Positions 25,301 through 33,457 of a DNA stretch of 36,948 nt are shown here, piece after piece. Source of the DNA: Pseudomonadota bacterium (GTDB lineage: Bacteria > Pseudomonadota > Alphaproteobacteria > Acetobacterales > Acetobacteraceae); the NCBI GenBank assembly GCA_021815825.1, contig JAKAZO010000024.1, forward strand, positions 1-36,948, read 5' to 3'. The position numbers and the translations under genes are program-made. Position 1 is the first letter of the stretch, and every line of letters begins with the position of its first letter. The notes below the pieces were generated by a model. It had not been told where the DNA came from. It worked only from the letters and a program-made list of their open reading frames with translations, and ran no database searches.

Positions 25301-28300
25301 AGAGCGAGCTGACATCGAGATTGCCGCCGACGGTGAGCCCGCCCGGGGCGGTGATGCTGCTCGCGCCGCCCGCCGTTGCGTTCACCGGGCCGGTGATGTT
25401 GAGATTCTGTCCCGTCGCTTCGACCAGGGTGAGGCTGCCGTTGGTGCTGGTGAAGCTGCCGAGCGTGCCGATCTGGTTCTGGCCTGGAAGGGTCAGATCG
25501 CCACCGAGGGCGCCGGTTAGCGTGCCGACGCGGATGGCGCCGTTCTCCTGCACCGAAGCGCCATTGACCTGCAGGGAGGAGACGCCGCCCGAGAGCAGGT
25601 CGAGAATCGCGCCATTGCCGAGCGTTATGGCGCCGGTGGCGGCATTGCCGAGCGCGATGGTGCCGGCGTTCACGCTCAGCCCGGTGTTCGTGACGAAGCC
25701 GCCGCTGGCGTTGACCGCGCCGCCGAAGGTCAGATCGGCGTTCGGCGTCGCCGGAGCGAGCATGACCTCACCCCCCGGCGCATTCAGGGCCGGCGTCGCG
25801 CCCGGGGTAACGGTATCGGCGGTGAGCGCGATGGTCTGCCCCGTGGGCACGGAGATGGCCCCACCCACCGTCAGTGCCGTGGCCGGCGCCTCGGCCAGGG
25901 TCACCCCGCCGATGGTGGCGGTCAGACCGGTTTCGAGGCCGATGCTGTTGCCCTGGGAGAGCGAGAGCGCGGCGACATTGGCGGAAAGCGTCGGCGTGTT
26001 CACCACGCCCGTACCCTCGGTGATGCTTCCGCCGGAGAAGTTCACCGATGGCGCGGAGAGCAGGCCGCTCAGGGTCAAGGCCTGGCCTGCCGCTTCGCTC
26101 AGGCTGAACGCGCCGCCGGCGACGAACGAGCCGAGCCCGGTGATCGCGTTGGCGTCGGGTAGCGCGACGGTGCCGCCGGTCTGGCCGGCCAGCATGCCAA
26201 CGGCGATGGTGCCCGCGGTCTGGGTGAGCGCACCGAACGGGTCGAGGGTGGCGGAGGCGGCGATCAGGTTGGCGTTGAGGGTGAGATCGCCGGTCGTGGT
26301 GCTCAGCACGACGGTGCCGGTTGCCCCGGTGTCTTGCAGCGACGCCGAGACGGTGAGGGCCTGGGCGTCGGTGAGCGTGAAGCCACCAGACGAGGTGAAG
26401 CCGGCGAGGGTGGCGATCTGATTGGCGTCCGGCAGCGATACCGCGCCTTGGGCGCTGCCGGTGAGCGCCAGCGGCACATTGGTGGACGGCCCGATCGTGC
26501 CCGCGGTCTGCGTGATCGCCCCGGCCGAAGTGAGGCTCAGGCTGCCGCCGGCATTGATCGAGGCAGCGAGGGTGAGACCGCCGGAGGTGGTGCTGAGCGC
26601 GACCCGGCCGGCAGTGTCGGTGAGCGGGCCGGACACGGTCAGCGCCTGGCCGTTCGCGAGCGCGAAGCCGCCGGACGAGGTGAAGCCGGCCAGGTTGCCG
26701 ATCTGGTTGTTGGCGACCGTCGCGCCGGCGGAGATATGGGTCGCGTCCAGCTGCACGGTTTGGCCGGCGCTGCCGGTGAGCGAGGCGGCGCTGATACTCC
26801 CGGCGCCGGTCTCGCCGATCGCCCCGTTCTGGGCGACCAGGGTGACCGCCCCGCCCGACACGCTGAGGGCGCCACCGATGCTGATGCCGGCGGCGTTGGT
26901 GAGAGCGAAGGAGCCGCTCGCGGCATAGGCACCGATCGTGCTGATGCTGTTGGCCAGGGCGAGATTGACTGCGCCGGTCTTGCCGAACAGCAGCGGCACG
27001 CTGAGAGGATCGGTCTGGGTCACGGCACCGCCAGCCAGCCCGAGCGCGGGCAAGCCGCTCGGTATGACGACCGACCCTCCATTGTAACCGACCGGGGAGC
27101 CGATCTGGATCGTGCCGGTCGCTGCCGACCCGAGGATCAGTGCGCCGGCGGAGAAATTGGCTAGATTCGGTGTGGCGACGGACAGAGCCGTGGTGAAGGG
27201 GCCGGCGCTCCACAGCACCGCGCTTTTGCCAGTCGAGGCCGGTGCCAACTGGATCGATCCGTTCGGGGCGGACACGGTCGGAATGTTGGTCAGATCGATC
27301 GAATCCGCGGTCAGGACGATGGCCTGACCGGACCCGGCATGGATCGGCCCCTGGACATAGAGCGGGGGCGCCGCGGCGCTCGCCTGGGTGACGGTTATGC
27401 CGCCGCTCGTGGCGCTGAGGGCACCGAGCGAGGCGATCAGGTTGGGGTCTGGCAGCACAATGGAGCCTGCGGCACTCGCATTGACCGCGACGCCGCCAAA
27501 CCCGTCATATGGCCCGATCGTCCCGGCGCTCTGCAGGATGCTGCCCACGCTCGCATTCAGACTAACGGTGCCGTTGGTGTTGATCGAACCCTTGAGCTGC
27601 AGATTCCCCGTCGCGACCGTGAGCGCGATCGGCCCTGACGGGTCGCTGAGATTGCCGCTGACGACGAGGGCCCTGTTCTCGGCGAGGGAAAAGCCGCCAT
27701 TCGAAGCAAAAGTCCCGAGCGAGCCTTCGAGGTCGTTCAGCGACACCACGCCCCCTGAGCTGCCCGAGAGGGTGATCGTGCCGGCACCGGAAGGGCCGAT
27801 ACTGCCGCTGTTCTGGGTGATCGGCCCCCGGGAGTTCAGTGTCACGCCGGTTGCGGCAAGCACGTTGCCATTGAGGACAATCCCGCTGCCGATGATGATG
27901 GCGCTGCTGCCGATGTCGGCGAGGGTGACCGCGCCGACGGTTTCATTCAGCGGACCATTCACGTTCAGCAGGCCGGAGGTGGTCAGACTCAGGGAGCCAC
28001 TGGTGCTGATATTGCCGAGTGTTCCGATGCTGTTGGAAATGCCGGCGCTACTGGTCGGCAGATTGATCGTGGTTGCGCTCGCGAACAGCGTGCCCGGCGT
28101 ATTGACCAGGCCGCCTGAGAGTTCGCTGACCGCACCGGTCGGAGCGTTGACGGTGATGTTGCCCGCCGTGACCGAGGCAATCCCGTCGATGCCGATGCCG
28201 CCGCTGCCGGCGTTGAGGGTGAGATTGCCATTGACGACAAGCGTGCCGGCGATGTCGATCGAACCCGCCGGGCTGGGCGTCGGGCTCCTGCTCGAGGCCG

Positions 28301-29975
28301 CCGTGAGCACCATGTCGGCCGCGTTCGTGGTGAGCGTGGCGTTGGTGCTGACGGTAAGATTGTTGCCGGCTTCCAGGGTGAGCGCCTGACCGCTGCCGAG
28401 CGACAGGCTGAGGGTGCTGCCGGTGCCGACGGTGAGGTTGTTGCTCGCCTCGAGATGGATGTTGCCGTGCAGGCTGCCGATCTGCCCGACGGTGATCGTC
28501 GCCGGGTTGCTCGTGCTGACGGTCGCGAATGCGAGATTGGGGTCAGTGTTGTCGACCAGCGCGACATTGCTGCCCGCGTTCGCGATCACCAGGTCGGTGG
28601 GGTCGACCAGGATCGTTCCCGCCGACCCGAGCGGGCCGGCGACGTCGATGATGCCAGCGAGATCGAGCGCACCCAGGGACGAAATCTCGACATGCCCGCC
28701 ATCCCCGCCCCGCGGGCCGCCGCGGGCGGAGATCGTCCCGAGCTGGATCGTCGCTACGGTGGAAAGCGCCGTCACCGTCCCGCCGGCGCCTTGTCCGGTC
28801 GCGTCGGCCGCGATCCGCGCGCCCTGGGCGATGGCGACCCGTTTCGCCGCCGGCGCCTGCACCGCCGAGCCTCCCGTCGCTCGGGCAAGGGTGGTGCCGA
28901 GCGCGACCACTCCGCCGCCGGCCGTGCCGGACGCGGAGACATGGGCGGTGGGCGTCAGCAGCACGGTGCCGGTCGCGGTCGCCGCCACGGACCCGCCGGT
29001 CTCCCCCGGCGCGCGTCCGTCGGCGGCGAGGCGACCGGCGATGACGATCGAGCCGCCGGTGCCGGCGATCTCGATCGCGCCGCGTCGCGCCCCGGCGCTG
29101 TCGGCGACAATGCGCCCGCCGGCATCGACCAGGGTCTGCACGAGACCGTCGGCCTGCGCCGCGGTCAAAGTCACCGTGCCGCCCTGGGCCAGCACGGTCC
29201 CGGTGTTGGTGACCAGCGCCGTCTTGCCGTCGCCGGCCGGGCGGGTCTGGCGGGTGACATCGAAGGCAACCAGCCCGTCACCGTAGAGATCGACCGTTTC
29301 GACGGCGCCACCGGCGAGCACGACATGCCCGAGCTTGGCAGAGATCACACCCGAATTGGCCACCTGCGGCGCCACCAGCGCGGCGAGTCCGGCCTGCTTC
29401 ACCGTCAGCGTGCCGGCGTTGACGATGCGTGCGCCGGCCCGCGCCGGCTGGTCCAGCACCATCTGCCCTTGCTTCGCGGCAGCCTGGTTCATGCCGATGG
29501 CTGAGACCACGAGCCCCGCGGCGTCCACCTGCGCGCCGGGATAGAACACCACGCCCGAGCGGTTGATCAGCACGAGCCGCCCGTTGGCATCGATGTGGCC
29601 GGCAATGAGCGAGGGATTCGGCGCCGTCACCTCGTTGACGGTCAGCGCGTTGGCGGAGGGCTGGCGGAACTGGACGCTCTGCCCGGCGCCGACGTCGAAG
29701 CCGCTCCACGTCAGGGCGCCGAACGGCGTGGTTTGGGTGATCGTGGTCGTGCTGGCCGACTGCCCGATCGTGGCATTGCCGGAGATGACGCTGCCCCCGG
29801 TCGGCCGCGCGTTCGCCGCCGGCTGCGCCCGCGCCGGCAGCGCCAGCAGGGTCAGAGCCGCAGCCTGGAGCGCGGTCTCGCGCAGCAGCGCAGCGCGCTT
29901 GCGCCGCACCACGCCGACGGCGCGGATCGTCTCCCGTCCGCTCCCGCCTCGCCCCTGCACCCCGGTCCTCGGCAT
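22359..29975 (-). CDS. TpsA filamentous haemagglutinin-like exoprotein
   Basis: A very large (2538 aa) surface or secreted protein of the two-partner secretion type Vb. It has a long signal region with RRKRAALLRETALQ before the hydrophobic core and cleavage probably after LPARA (residue 50). The TPS domain follows (about 60-300), with LTWSGFDVGAGQSVQF, P-S-L-I-A-G-H-I-D-A-N-G and INRSGVVFYPGAQVDAAGLV. The long Gly/Ala/Ser/Thr/Val passenger consists of repeating beta-helix-like units with almost no charge. The last 50 residues hold the only cysteines I noticed (C2490 and C2497 in SCPIHSVNC) and an acidic end PDIASQDY. A GTG at 30050 is also in frame, but the ATG at 29975 has AAGG upstream. It follows tpsB, which should translocate it, and abuts the CHAT gene. 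Confidence 0.93.
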   Translation of the reverse strand: MPRTGVQGRGGSGRETIRAVGVVRRKRAALLRETALQAAALTLLALPARAQPAANARPTGGSVISGNATIGQSASTTTITQTTPFGALTWSGFDVGAGQSVQFRQPSANALTVNEVTAPNPSLIAGHIDANGRLVLINRSGVVFYPGAQVDAAGLVVSAIGMNQAAAKQGQMVLDQPARAGARIVNAGTLTVKQAGLAALVAPQVANSGVISAKLGHVVLAGGAVETVDLYGDGLVAFDVTRQTRPAGDGKTALVTNTGTVLAQGGTVTLTAAQADGLVQTLVDAGGRIVADSAGARRGAIEIAGTGGSIVIAGRLAADGRAPGETGGSVAATATGTVLLTPTAHVSASGTAGGGVVALGTTLARATGGSAVQAPAAKRVAIAQGARIAADATGQGAGGTVTALSTVATIQLGTISARGGPRGGDGGHVEISSLGALDLAGIIDVAGPLGSAGTILVDPTDLVIANAGSNVALVDNTDPNLAFATVSTSNPATITVGQIGSLHGNIHLEASNNLTVGTGSTLSLSLGSGQALTLEAGNNLTVSTNATLTTNAADMVLTAASSRSPTPSPAGSIDIAGTLVVNGNLTLNAGSGGIGIDGIASVTAGNITVNAPTGAVSELSGGLVNTPGTLFASATTINLPTSSAGISNSIGTLGNISTSGSLSLTTSGLLNVNGPLNETVGAVTLADIGSSAIIIGSGIVLNGNVLAATGVTLNSRGPITQNSGSIGPSGAGTITLSGSSGGVVSLNDLEGSLGTFASNGGFSLAENRALVVSGNLSDPSGPIALTVATGNLQLKGSINTNGTVSLNASVGSILQSAGTIGPYDGFGGVAVNASAAGSIVLPDPNLIASLGALSATSGGITVTQASAAAPPLYVQGPIHAGSGQAIVLTADSIDLTNIPTVSAPNGSIQLAPASTGKSAVLWSAGPFTTALSVATPNLANFSAGALILGSAATGTIQIGSPVGYNGGSVVIPSGLPALGLAGGAVTQTDPLSVPLLFGKTGAVNLALANSISTIGAYAASGSFALTNAAGISIGGALSVSGGAVTLVAQNGAIGETGAGSISAASLTGSAGQTVQLDATHISAGATVANNQIGNLAGFTSSGGFALANGQALTVSGPLTDTAGRVALSTTSGGLTLAASINAGGSLSLTSAGAITQTAGTIGPSTNVPLALTGSAQGAVSLPDANQIATLAGFTSSGGFTLTDAQALTVSASLQDTGATGTVVLSTTTGDLTLNANLIAASATLDPFGALTQTAGTIAVGMLAGQTGGTVALPDANAITGLGSFVAGGAFSLSEAAGQALTLSGLLSAPSVNFSGGSITEGTGVVNTPTLSANVAALSLSQGNSIGLETGLTATIGGVTLAEAPATALTVGGAISVPTGQTIALTADTVTPGATPALNAPGGEVMLAPATPNADLTFGGAVNASGGFVTNTGLSVNAGTIALGNAATGAITLGNGAILDLLSGGVSSLQVNGASVQENGAIRVGTLTGALGGDLTLPGQNQIGTLGSFTSTNGSLTLVEATGQNLNITGPVNATAGGASSITAPGGLTVGGNLDVSSLSLVGGSISQSAGTLTAAGTLTLSGGPISQSGGIINATTLNGSGGPVSLVLANTISNLGAFAGSGGFTLTEAAGQTLSIVGPVSAQAVTLNDGVFVENGGIISAVTLAGSGGSLQLGGANRINTLGPIATSGGVALNEAAGQVLTVSGPVTDPNAIALTAPGGIVVAGSLGAPDVSLTGGAITQTGGTITAQFMLALTGGPITQSGGIISTGTLRGAGGPVSLPDANSITNLGSITSSGGFALTEATGQALTVHGPLTDSTAISLDAPGGMTLAGTIAAPLVSLSGGAIVQMPGLPIGDSLTPGPSFIATGALAGAAASARLTQPNQVDQVAGFSSGGDFVLTEAAGQSLAIAGAGLHAGGALLLTVPGALTLTAGTLAGASVALAVGGAVAETGGVMHTSGALTGSAGDLNLAGANEIATLGGLTSQAGLTLTNDSLQSLGVAGPVTARNSMILTAPAGLSLAGDLSASAITLNGGPITQSAGVIATPTLSGAAQSAALTSANKVGTLAGFSAPAGLALTDAAANPLIVSGPVQSGGAVTLTAPAGLTIAGSVAAGVVSVNAGTVSEPGGLIAAGTLTGTTGTATLTAANAIGTLGDFSASSLALNNVGALTLVGNINAPTVTFTATGAISQTGGALTATTLAGSAPAASFSAPANRVTALGGFTSGGAVLLVDAIPLAVAGPISAGSLILTDPAAIDFTGTVNTGLLALNNTGSVSQTSGVISAATLTGSVGISVQLGPDASGPVAAIGSIGAFSVSGPPGRFALNDAVPLTIRGPLSAPYIVISAPGRITLDGATIATLGAPLSQQSGPAPAPGGSDFNVLATGAGTPSFVGLGSTVVDGLGGAPTLRIQVPTTGGAIALGSISGGDLSLVLGQGPGQATGNVNVGALLVIGTGGSANLTGAVGGLGSEAAARQAQILPSENANYRINSCPIHSVNCILLGLLTLPAVNPLQDLTIGAVRSAQEDPDVMLPDIASQDY
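23000..27960 (-). repeat. Degenerate repeat region in tpsA
   Basis: About 15-18 imperfect units of roughly 70-95 codons. Each is built around a pattern such as V-S-L-P-D-A-N-x-I-x-x-L-G-x-F-x-S-x-G-G-F, then L-T-E-A-A-G-Q-x-L-T-V-x-G-P, a -L-T-A-P-G-G-L- turn and G-G-x-I-T-Q-S-x-G-x-I. The pattern fits coils of a right-handed beta-helix fibre. DNA identity is mostly low, but short tracts such as CGAGGTGAAGCCGGC (plus strand, near 26390 and 26680) recur. This gives some room for unit gain and loss by recombination. Boundaries are approximate. Confidence 0.8.
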
Positions 29976-30067
29976 CGTTTTCGCCTTATCGCTTGCCACG
30001 TTCTTGGCCGGCTGCGGCCGGGCTTCGACTGTTCGATCGTTCCAAGCCACATTGCCGGCTCGTGCGT

Positions 30068-31825
30068 TCAGAAATGCGCTAGCACCTGCCAGTAGATCGC
30101 ATCCGCGCTCAGCGGCCGCAGCCCGCCGGCGGTGCCGAACGGGGTGCGGCTGAAGCGCTCGGCGCCAATGACGTCGAATTCGACATACTGGGTGAGATCG
30201 AGCCGCGTGCCGACGCCTGCGGAGCGCAGAACGGCATGCGGATCACCAGGTGTCACATCCCAAGTCTCCCCCCAGTCGTAGAAGAGATAGAACTGAGCCG
30301 CCAACGGCAGGCTGTGCCCGAATATGCGCACGTCGAGCGTCTCGTTGAGATCCAGCTCCGCCGTGGCAGCGAGAGCGCGGTCGCCGAACGCCTCGCCCCA
30401 GAAATAGCCACGCGTGTAGTTCGGCCCGCCGAGATAGAACTCCTCGAACGGCGGCAGCACGTTGTTGGTATATTGGCCGATCACCAGGCCCTTCAGGGCG
30501 ACAGTCGCGTCGCTCCAGGGCTGGAATAGCGTCTGCGTGCGCGTGAACTCGGCATTGACCTTGGTGAAGTCAACCCGCTCGCCGAGCCGGCCGGGTAGGG
30601 GGTTGTTGTTGGTGGTTCCATCCAGCCCAGGGATCCCCTGCGAGACGCGGGCATTCGCGGTGTTCAGCGCGACCCGGTCACCGCCGAGCAAGAGGTCCTG
30701 GCGCGCATAGTCGGCGCCGAGCCGGAGCACCCGCAGAGCGTCGAAACTCGCCCGCGTCGAAGCGCCACCAACACCCGAATTCGTGAGAATCTCCATCTGC
30801 TCGACATCGAAATAGGCGCCGAGTGTCAGGCTCTGCTGACGTGAGCGCAGCAGCGGATAGGTGGCCGAGAGGCCGCCGAGATCGATCAGGTCCTGGTAGC
30901 CGATCGCCCGCAACTCGCCCGACGGTGTCGCGATTCCAGCGCCGCCATAGAGCCGCAAGCGCAGGCCAGAATCCCCGACGTAGAACTCCTCCGAGGCTTG
31001 GCCGAAGGTCTGAGTTCCGGCGTTGCCCTGGTAGAGGGACAGTTCGGTGCGCTCACCGAACGACGTGAAGCTGTTGAAGTCGATCGCGGCCAGATATTCC
31101 TCCGGCCCGGTCGCCTTGAACGCGTAATTATCGGCGGTCAACAGGCCGGAGACCGCGCTACGGCTGACCTGGGCGATCAGCGTCATCGCGCCCGGCGTCT
31201 CCGCCGAGGGGCGCAGCACCGCGTGCAGCGATATACCGGGAATATCCTGCGCCAGCAGCAGCCACCGCTCCAACGTCGCCTCGTCGATCGGGGCCTGTTC
31301 GGTGAGGTGGCGCAGGAACCGCAGAACCTGGACACCCGCAGGGCCGATCTCGCCGTCCAGCTTGACGTCCGATATCCGCCCTTCGAGCACGAGAAAGCGC
31401 AGCCGCCCCGTCTCGTCGAGCGAGGCAGTCACGGTGGATAAAACATAGCCGTCGCCGCGATAGAGGTTGAGCAGCGCCACCCGCGCGGCCTCGATTTGCG
31501 CCAGCTTGGTGGCAGGACCGACCAGACCCATCGTCAACGGCGCCAGCCGTGCGGGCGGGTAGACGCTGGCGCCCTCGATGGCGACGCTGGTGACCGCGAC
31601 CTCGGTCGCCGGCACCGCGGCAGGCGCCGCGGGCTCGGTGGTGGAGGGCAGACCACCGACGCTCGGGGTCTCCGGCGCCAACATGTGCGGAATCGGAGAC
31701 GCCTGCGGGATCAGCGTCCCAGGCTGCGCCACCGCCGCAACCGGCAGCAGACCCACGACGAGACCGCTCAATCCGCCCGACCATGCGCGACGGCAACGCT
31801 GTCCAAGCCATAAGGCTGCCCGCAC
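30068..31825 (-). CDS. TpsB outer-membrane transporter (ShlB/FhaC/HecB family)
   Basis: A 585-residue Omp85-superfamily pore that secretes its partner TpsA across the outer membrane. Signal peptide to about residue 33 (GLLPVAAVA then QP), a Pro-rich linker (35-73), and a POTRA domain (about 75-152: VAIEGASVYPPARLAPL ... LNLYRGDGYVLSTVTASL). A second POTRA-like region extends to about 230, followed by a 16-strand-type barrel ending in the typical terminal Phe (WQVLAHF). The conserved barrel loop is seen as LGGPNYTRGYFWGEAFGD with R472-G473-Y474. The GTG at 31825 follows a GGGAGGGGGAGCAGG stretch. It is the first gene of the tpsB-tpsA-CHAT-kinase run; tpsA starts 92 bases after its stop. Confidence 0.95.
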   Translation of the reverse strand: MRAALWLGQRCRRAWSGGLSGLVVGLLPVAAVAQPGTLIPQASPIPHMLAPETPSVGGLPSTTEPAAPAAVPATEVAVTSVAIEGASVYPPARLAPLTMGLVGPATKLAQIEAARVALLNLYRGDGYVLSTVTASLDETGRLRFLVLEGRISDVKLDGEIGPAGVQVLRFLRHLTEQAPIDEATLERWLLLAQDIPGISLHAVLRPSAETPGAMTLIAQVSRSAVSGLLTADNYAFKATGPEEYLAAIDFNSFTSFGERTELSLYQGNAGTQTFGQASEEFYVGDSGLRLRLYGGAGIATPSGELRAIGYQDLIDLGGLSATYPLLRSRQQSLTLGAYFDVEQMEILTNSGVGGASTRASFDALRVLRLGADYARQDLLLGGDRVALNTANARVSQGIPGLDGTTNNNPLPGRLGERVDFTKVNAEFTRTQTLFQPWSDATVALKGLVIGQYTNNVLPPFEEFYLGGPNYTRGYFWGEAFGDRALAATAELDLNETLDVRIFGHSLPLAAQFYLFYDWGETWDVTPGDPHAVLRSAGVGTRLDLTQYVEFDVIGAERFSRTPFGTAGGLRPLSADAIYWQVLAHF

Positions 31826-31921
31826 GCCCCTGCTCCCCCTCCCGCCTAATCAAGGGTGCAACAATCGGCTCCGACAGGCAATCGCGTGGAGGACGAGTCC
31901 GGCAGACATTCTGCTCCAAAC

Positions 31922-33316
31922 TCACCGCTTCGGCTCGAAGGCGAACGGGCTCAGGCCGCGCCGGGCGGGATCGAAGGCAAGCCGGTGTTCGAGGGGAGGG
32001 AAGGCGCGGCTGCGGCAGTCCGGGCGCTCGCACAGTCGGCAGGACAGGCCAATACCGACGGCGGCGCGCTCCAGGTCCAGGCCATCGGCATAGACTACCT
32101 CGGCAGCATTGGCGATGGCACAGCCCATCGCCACCACATGCGTCGGCCGCGGGTCGCCCCAGCGCGCCGACGGTCCGCTGACAGTGCGGGCAAAGCAGAG
32201 AAACGTCGCACCGTCCGGCAGGCTCGCCAGCTGAACCCGCAATGCGCCCGGGGTGGCAAAGGCAAGATGCACCACCCAACGCGGGCAGGAACCCCCATAT
32301 CGAGCGAATGGGAAGCCGGCAGCGGAGAAGCGTTTGCCGACATTGCCGGCCGGATCGACGCGCAGGAAGAAGAACGGCACACCGCGCGCACCCGGCCGTT
32401 GCAGCGTTGACAAGCGCTGGCACGCCTGCTCGTAGGAGACGCCGAAGCGCGCAGCCAGCGCTTCCATGTCGTGGCGCAGTAGCCGCGCAGCATCGAGATA
32501 GTGGCCATAAGGCATCAGTAGCGCCCCGGCGAGGTAGTTGAGCAGACCGATCCGCAGCAGCGCTGCCGCCTCTGGAGTGGTCGGCTTCGCCTGCGCAATC
32601 ACCTGATCAACGCCGTCGCCCGCTTCAAGCAGGGCGATCTGGAACGCCAAATGGAAGCCGCGGCTCTCGCGCGGCAGCTGCTCGGACAGGATGAGGCTGC
32701 GCGCCGCAGGGTCATAGGCCCTTAGCGCCCCCTCGAGGGGACGGACGAGCACGGCGAGCCGATGCCGCCGGCGCAGCCTTTCCGCCAGCGCATGGTTTCG
32801 TTCGGCGGGAAGCGCATCGAGTTCCGCACCGATCGCCTCGGCGATCTCCTCCAACGTCTCGAAATGATTGCCGCGATCATCAAAAATGTCGCGCACCTCC
32901 TCATTGGGCAGCAGCACACGCCGCCCGGATGGCAGCGCGATGCCAGAGGCGTCCTCGCGCGCCACGCGCCAGGCGCGATAGAGCGCCAGCACCGCCCGCG
33001 CCGCGCCCGGGGCGCTCGCCGCCAGCGCCTGCACCTCCGCCTCAGGCACGGCCTCCGCGCCAAGAAGCGGATCTGCGAACGCCTCGCGCAACCCGACTTC
33101 GAGCTGACGCTCCTGGGAGCCGGACAGCGTCGCGAGATCGGCCTGCAGTGTCTCACCCAATTTGATCAGCAAGCTGGCAGTGACCGCCCGCTGGTCGTGC
33201 TCGATCAGGTTCAGATAGCTCGCAGATATGCCAAGTCGGGCCGCGAGGGCCTGCTGGGACAGCCCGCGCTCCTGGCGCAACCGGCGGACGGTACGGCCGA
33301 TCTGTGGGCCAGTCAT
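31922..33316 (-). CDS. ScfR/RamB-type XRE-family transcriptional regulator
   Basis: A 464-residue regulator with an N-terminal XRE helix-turn-helix (about 8-62: [32 protein letters not shown]). A degenerate ImmA/IrrE-like domain follows ([12 protein letters not shown] replaces the HExxH motif, so no metallopeptidase activity is expected). The C-terminal short-chain acyl-CoA/DUF2083 region has a C426-x2-C429-x4-C434 cluster followed by RAFPP. Family members (RamB, ScfR) control acetate and propionate assimilation, including the glyoxylate shunt. It is divergent from aceA across a 141-base gap and is the obvious candidate regulator of it. The ATG at 33316, with AAAGGAT upstream, is preferred over an in-frame TTG six codons earlier. 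Confidence 0.92.
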   Translation of the reverse strand: MTGPQIGRTVRRLRQERGLSQQALAARLGISASYLNLIEHDQRAVTASLLIKLGETLQADLATLSGSQERQLEVGLREAFADPLLGAEAVPEAEVQALAASAPGAARAVLALYRAWRVAREDASGIALPSGRRVLLPNEEVRDIFDDRGNHFETLEEIAEAIGAELDALPAERNHALAERLRRRHRLAVLVRPLEGALRAYDPAARSLILSEQLPRESRGFHLAFQIALLEAGDGVDQVIAQAKPTTPEAAALLRIGLLNYLAGALLMPYGHYLDAARLLRHDMEALAARFGVSYEQACQRLSTLQRPGARGVPFFFLRVDPAGNVGKRFSAAGFPFARYGGSCPRWVVHLAFATPGALRVQLASLPDGATFLCFARTVSGPSARWGDPRPTHVVAMGCAIANAAEVVYADGLDLERAAVGIGLSCRLCERPDCRSRAFPPLEHRLAFDPARRGLSPFAFEPKR

Positions 33317-33397
33317 ATTTACATCCTTTACCAAACGGCGGCCGAGTCAGTGAAATCCCACACAGGTTACGGCATTCCGGGCGATTTATCGGGTCGC

Positions 33398-33418
33398 TTT
33401 CGCAGCCGCAGTGTGAAA
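33398..33418. promoter_or_regulatory. Imperfect inverted repeat in the regulator-aceA gap, possible operator
   Basis: TTTCGCA (33398-33404) and TGTGAAA (33412-33418) form an inverted repeat with one mismatch and a 7-base spacer, midway between the divergent regulator and aceA starts. It is a reasonable site for a dimeric XRE-family regulator acting on both promoters. It does not exactly match the TTTGC-type boxes known for RamB. The repeat is seen; the operator role is inferred. Confidence 0.35.
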
Positions 33419-33457
33419 ATTTTACCCCATCAGACGCTGACGTCGAGGAGAGTTGTC

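Noticed and set aside
23000-27960. Repeats in tpsA as a possible CRISPR or tandem repeat array
   Set aside because: Units are protein-level, 200-280 bases long and degenerate, with no constant short repeat and unique spacer pattern.
23002-29286. Very long open frames on the plus strand opposite tpsA (e.g. 23002-24318, 24328-26421, 27388-28389)
   Set aside because: They mirror the repetitive GC-rich tpsA sequence, have Pro/Ser/Val-rich composition without family likeness, and tpsA itself has a TPS domain, signal peptide and TpsB partner.
32762-33457. In-frame upstream extension of isocitrate lyase
   Set aside because: It is antisense to the regulator gene; the ATG at 33458 has GAGGAG and gives a normal N-terminus.
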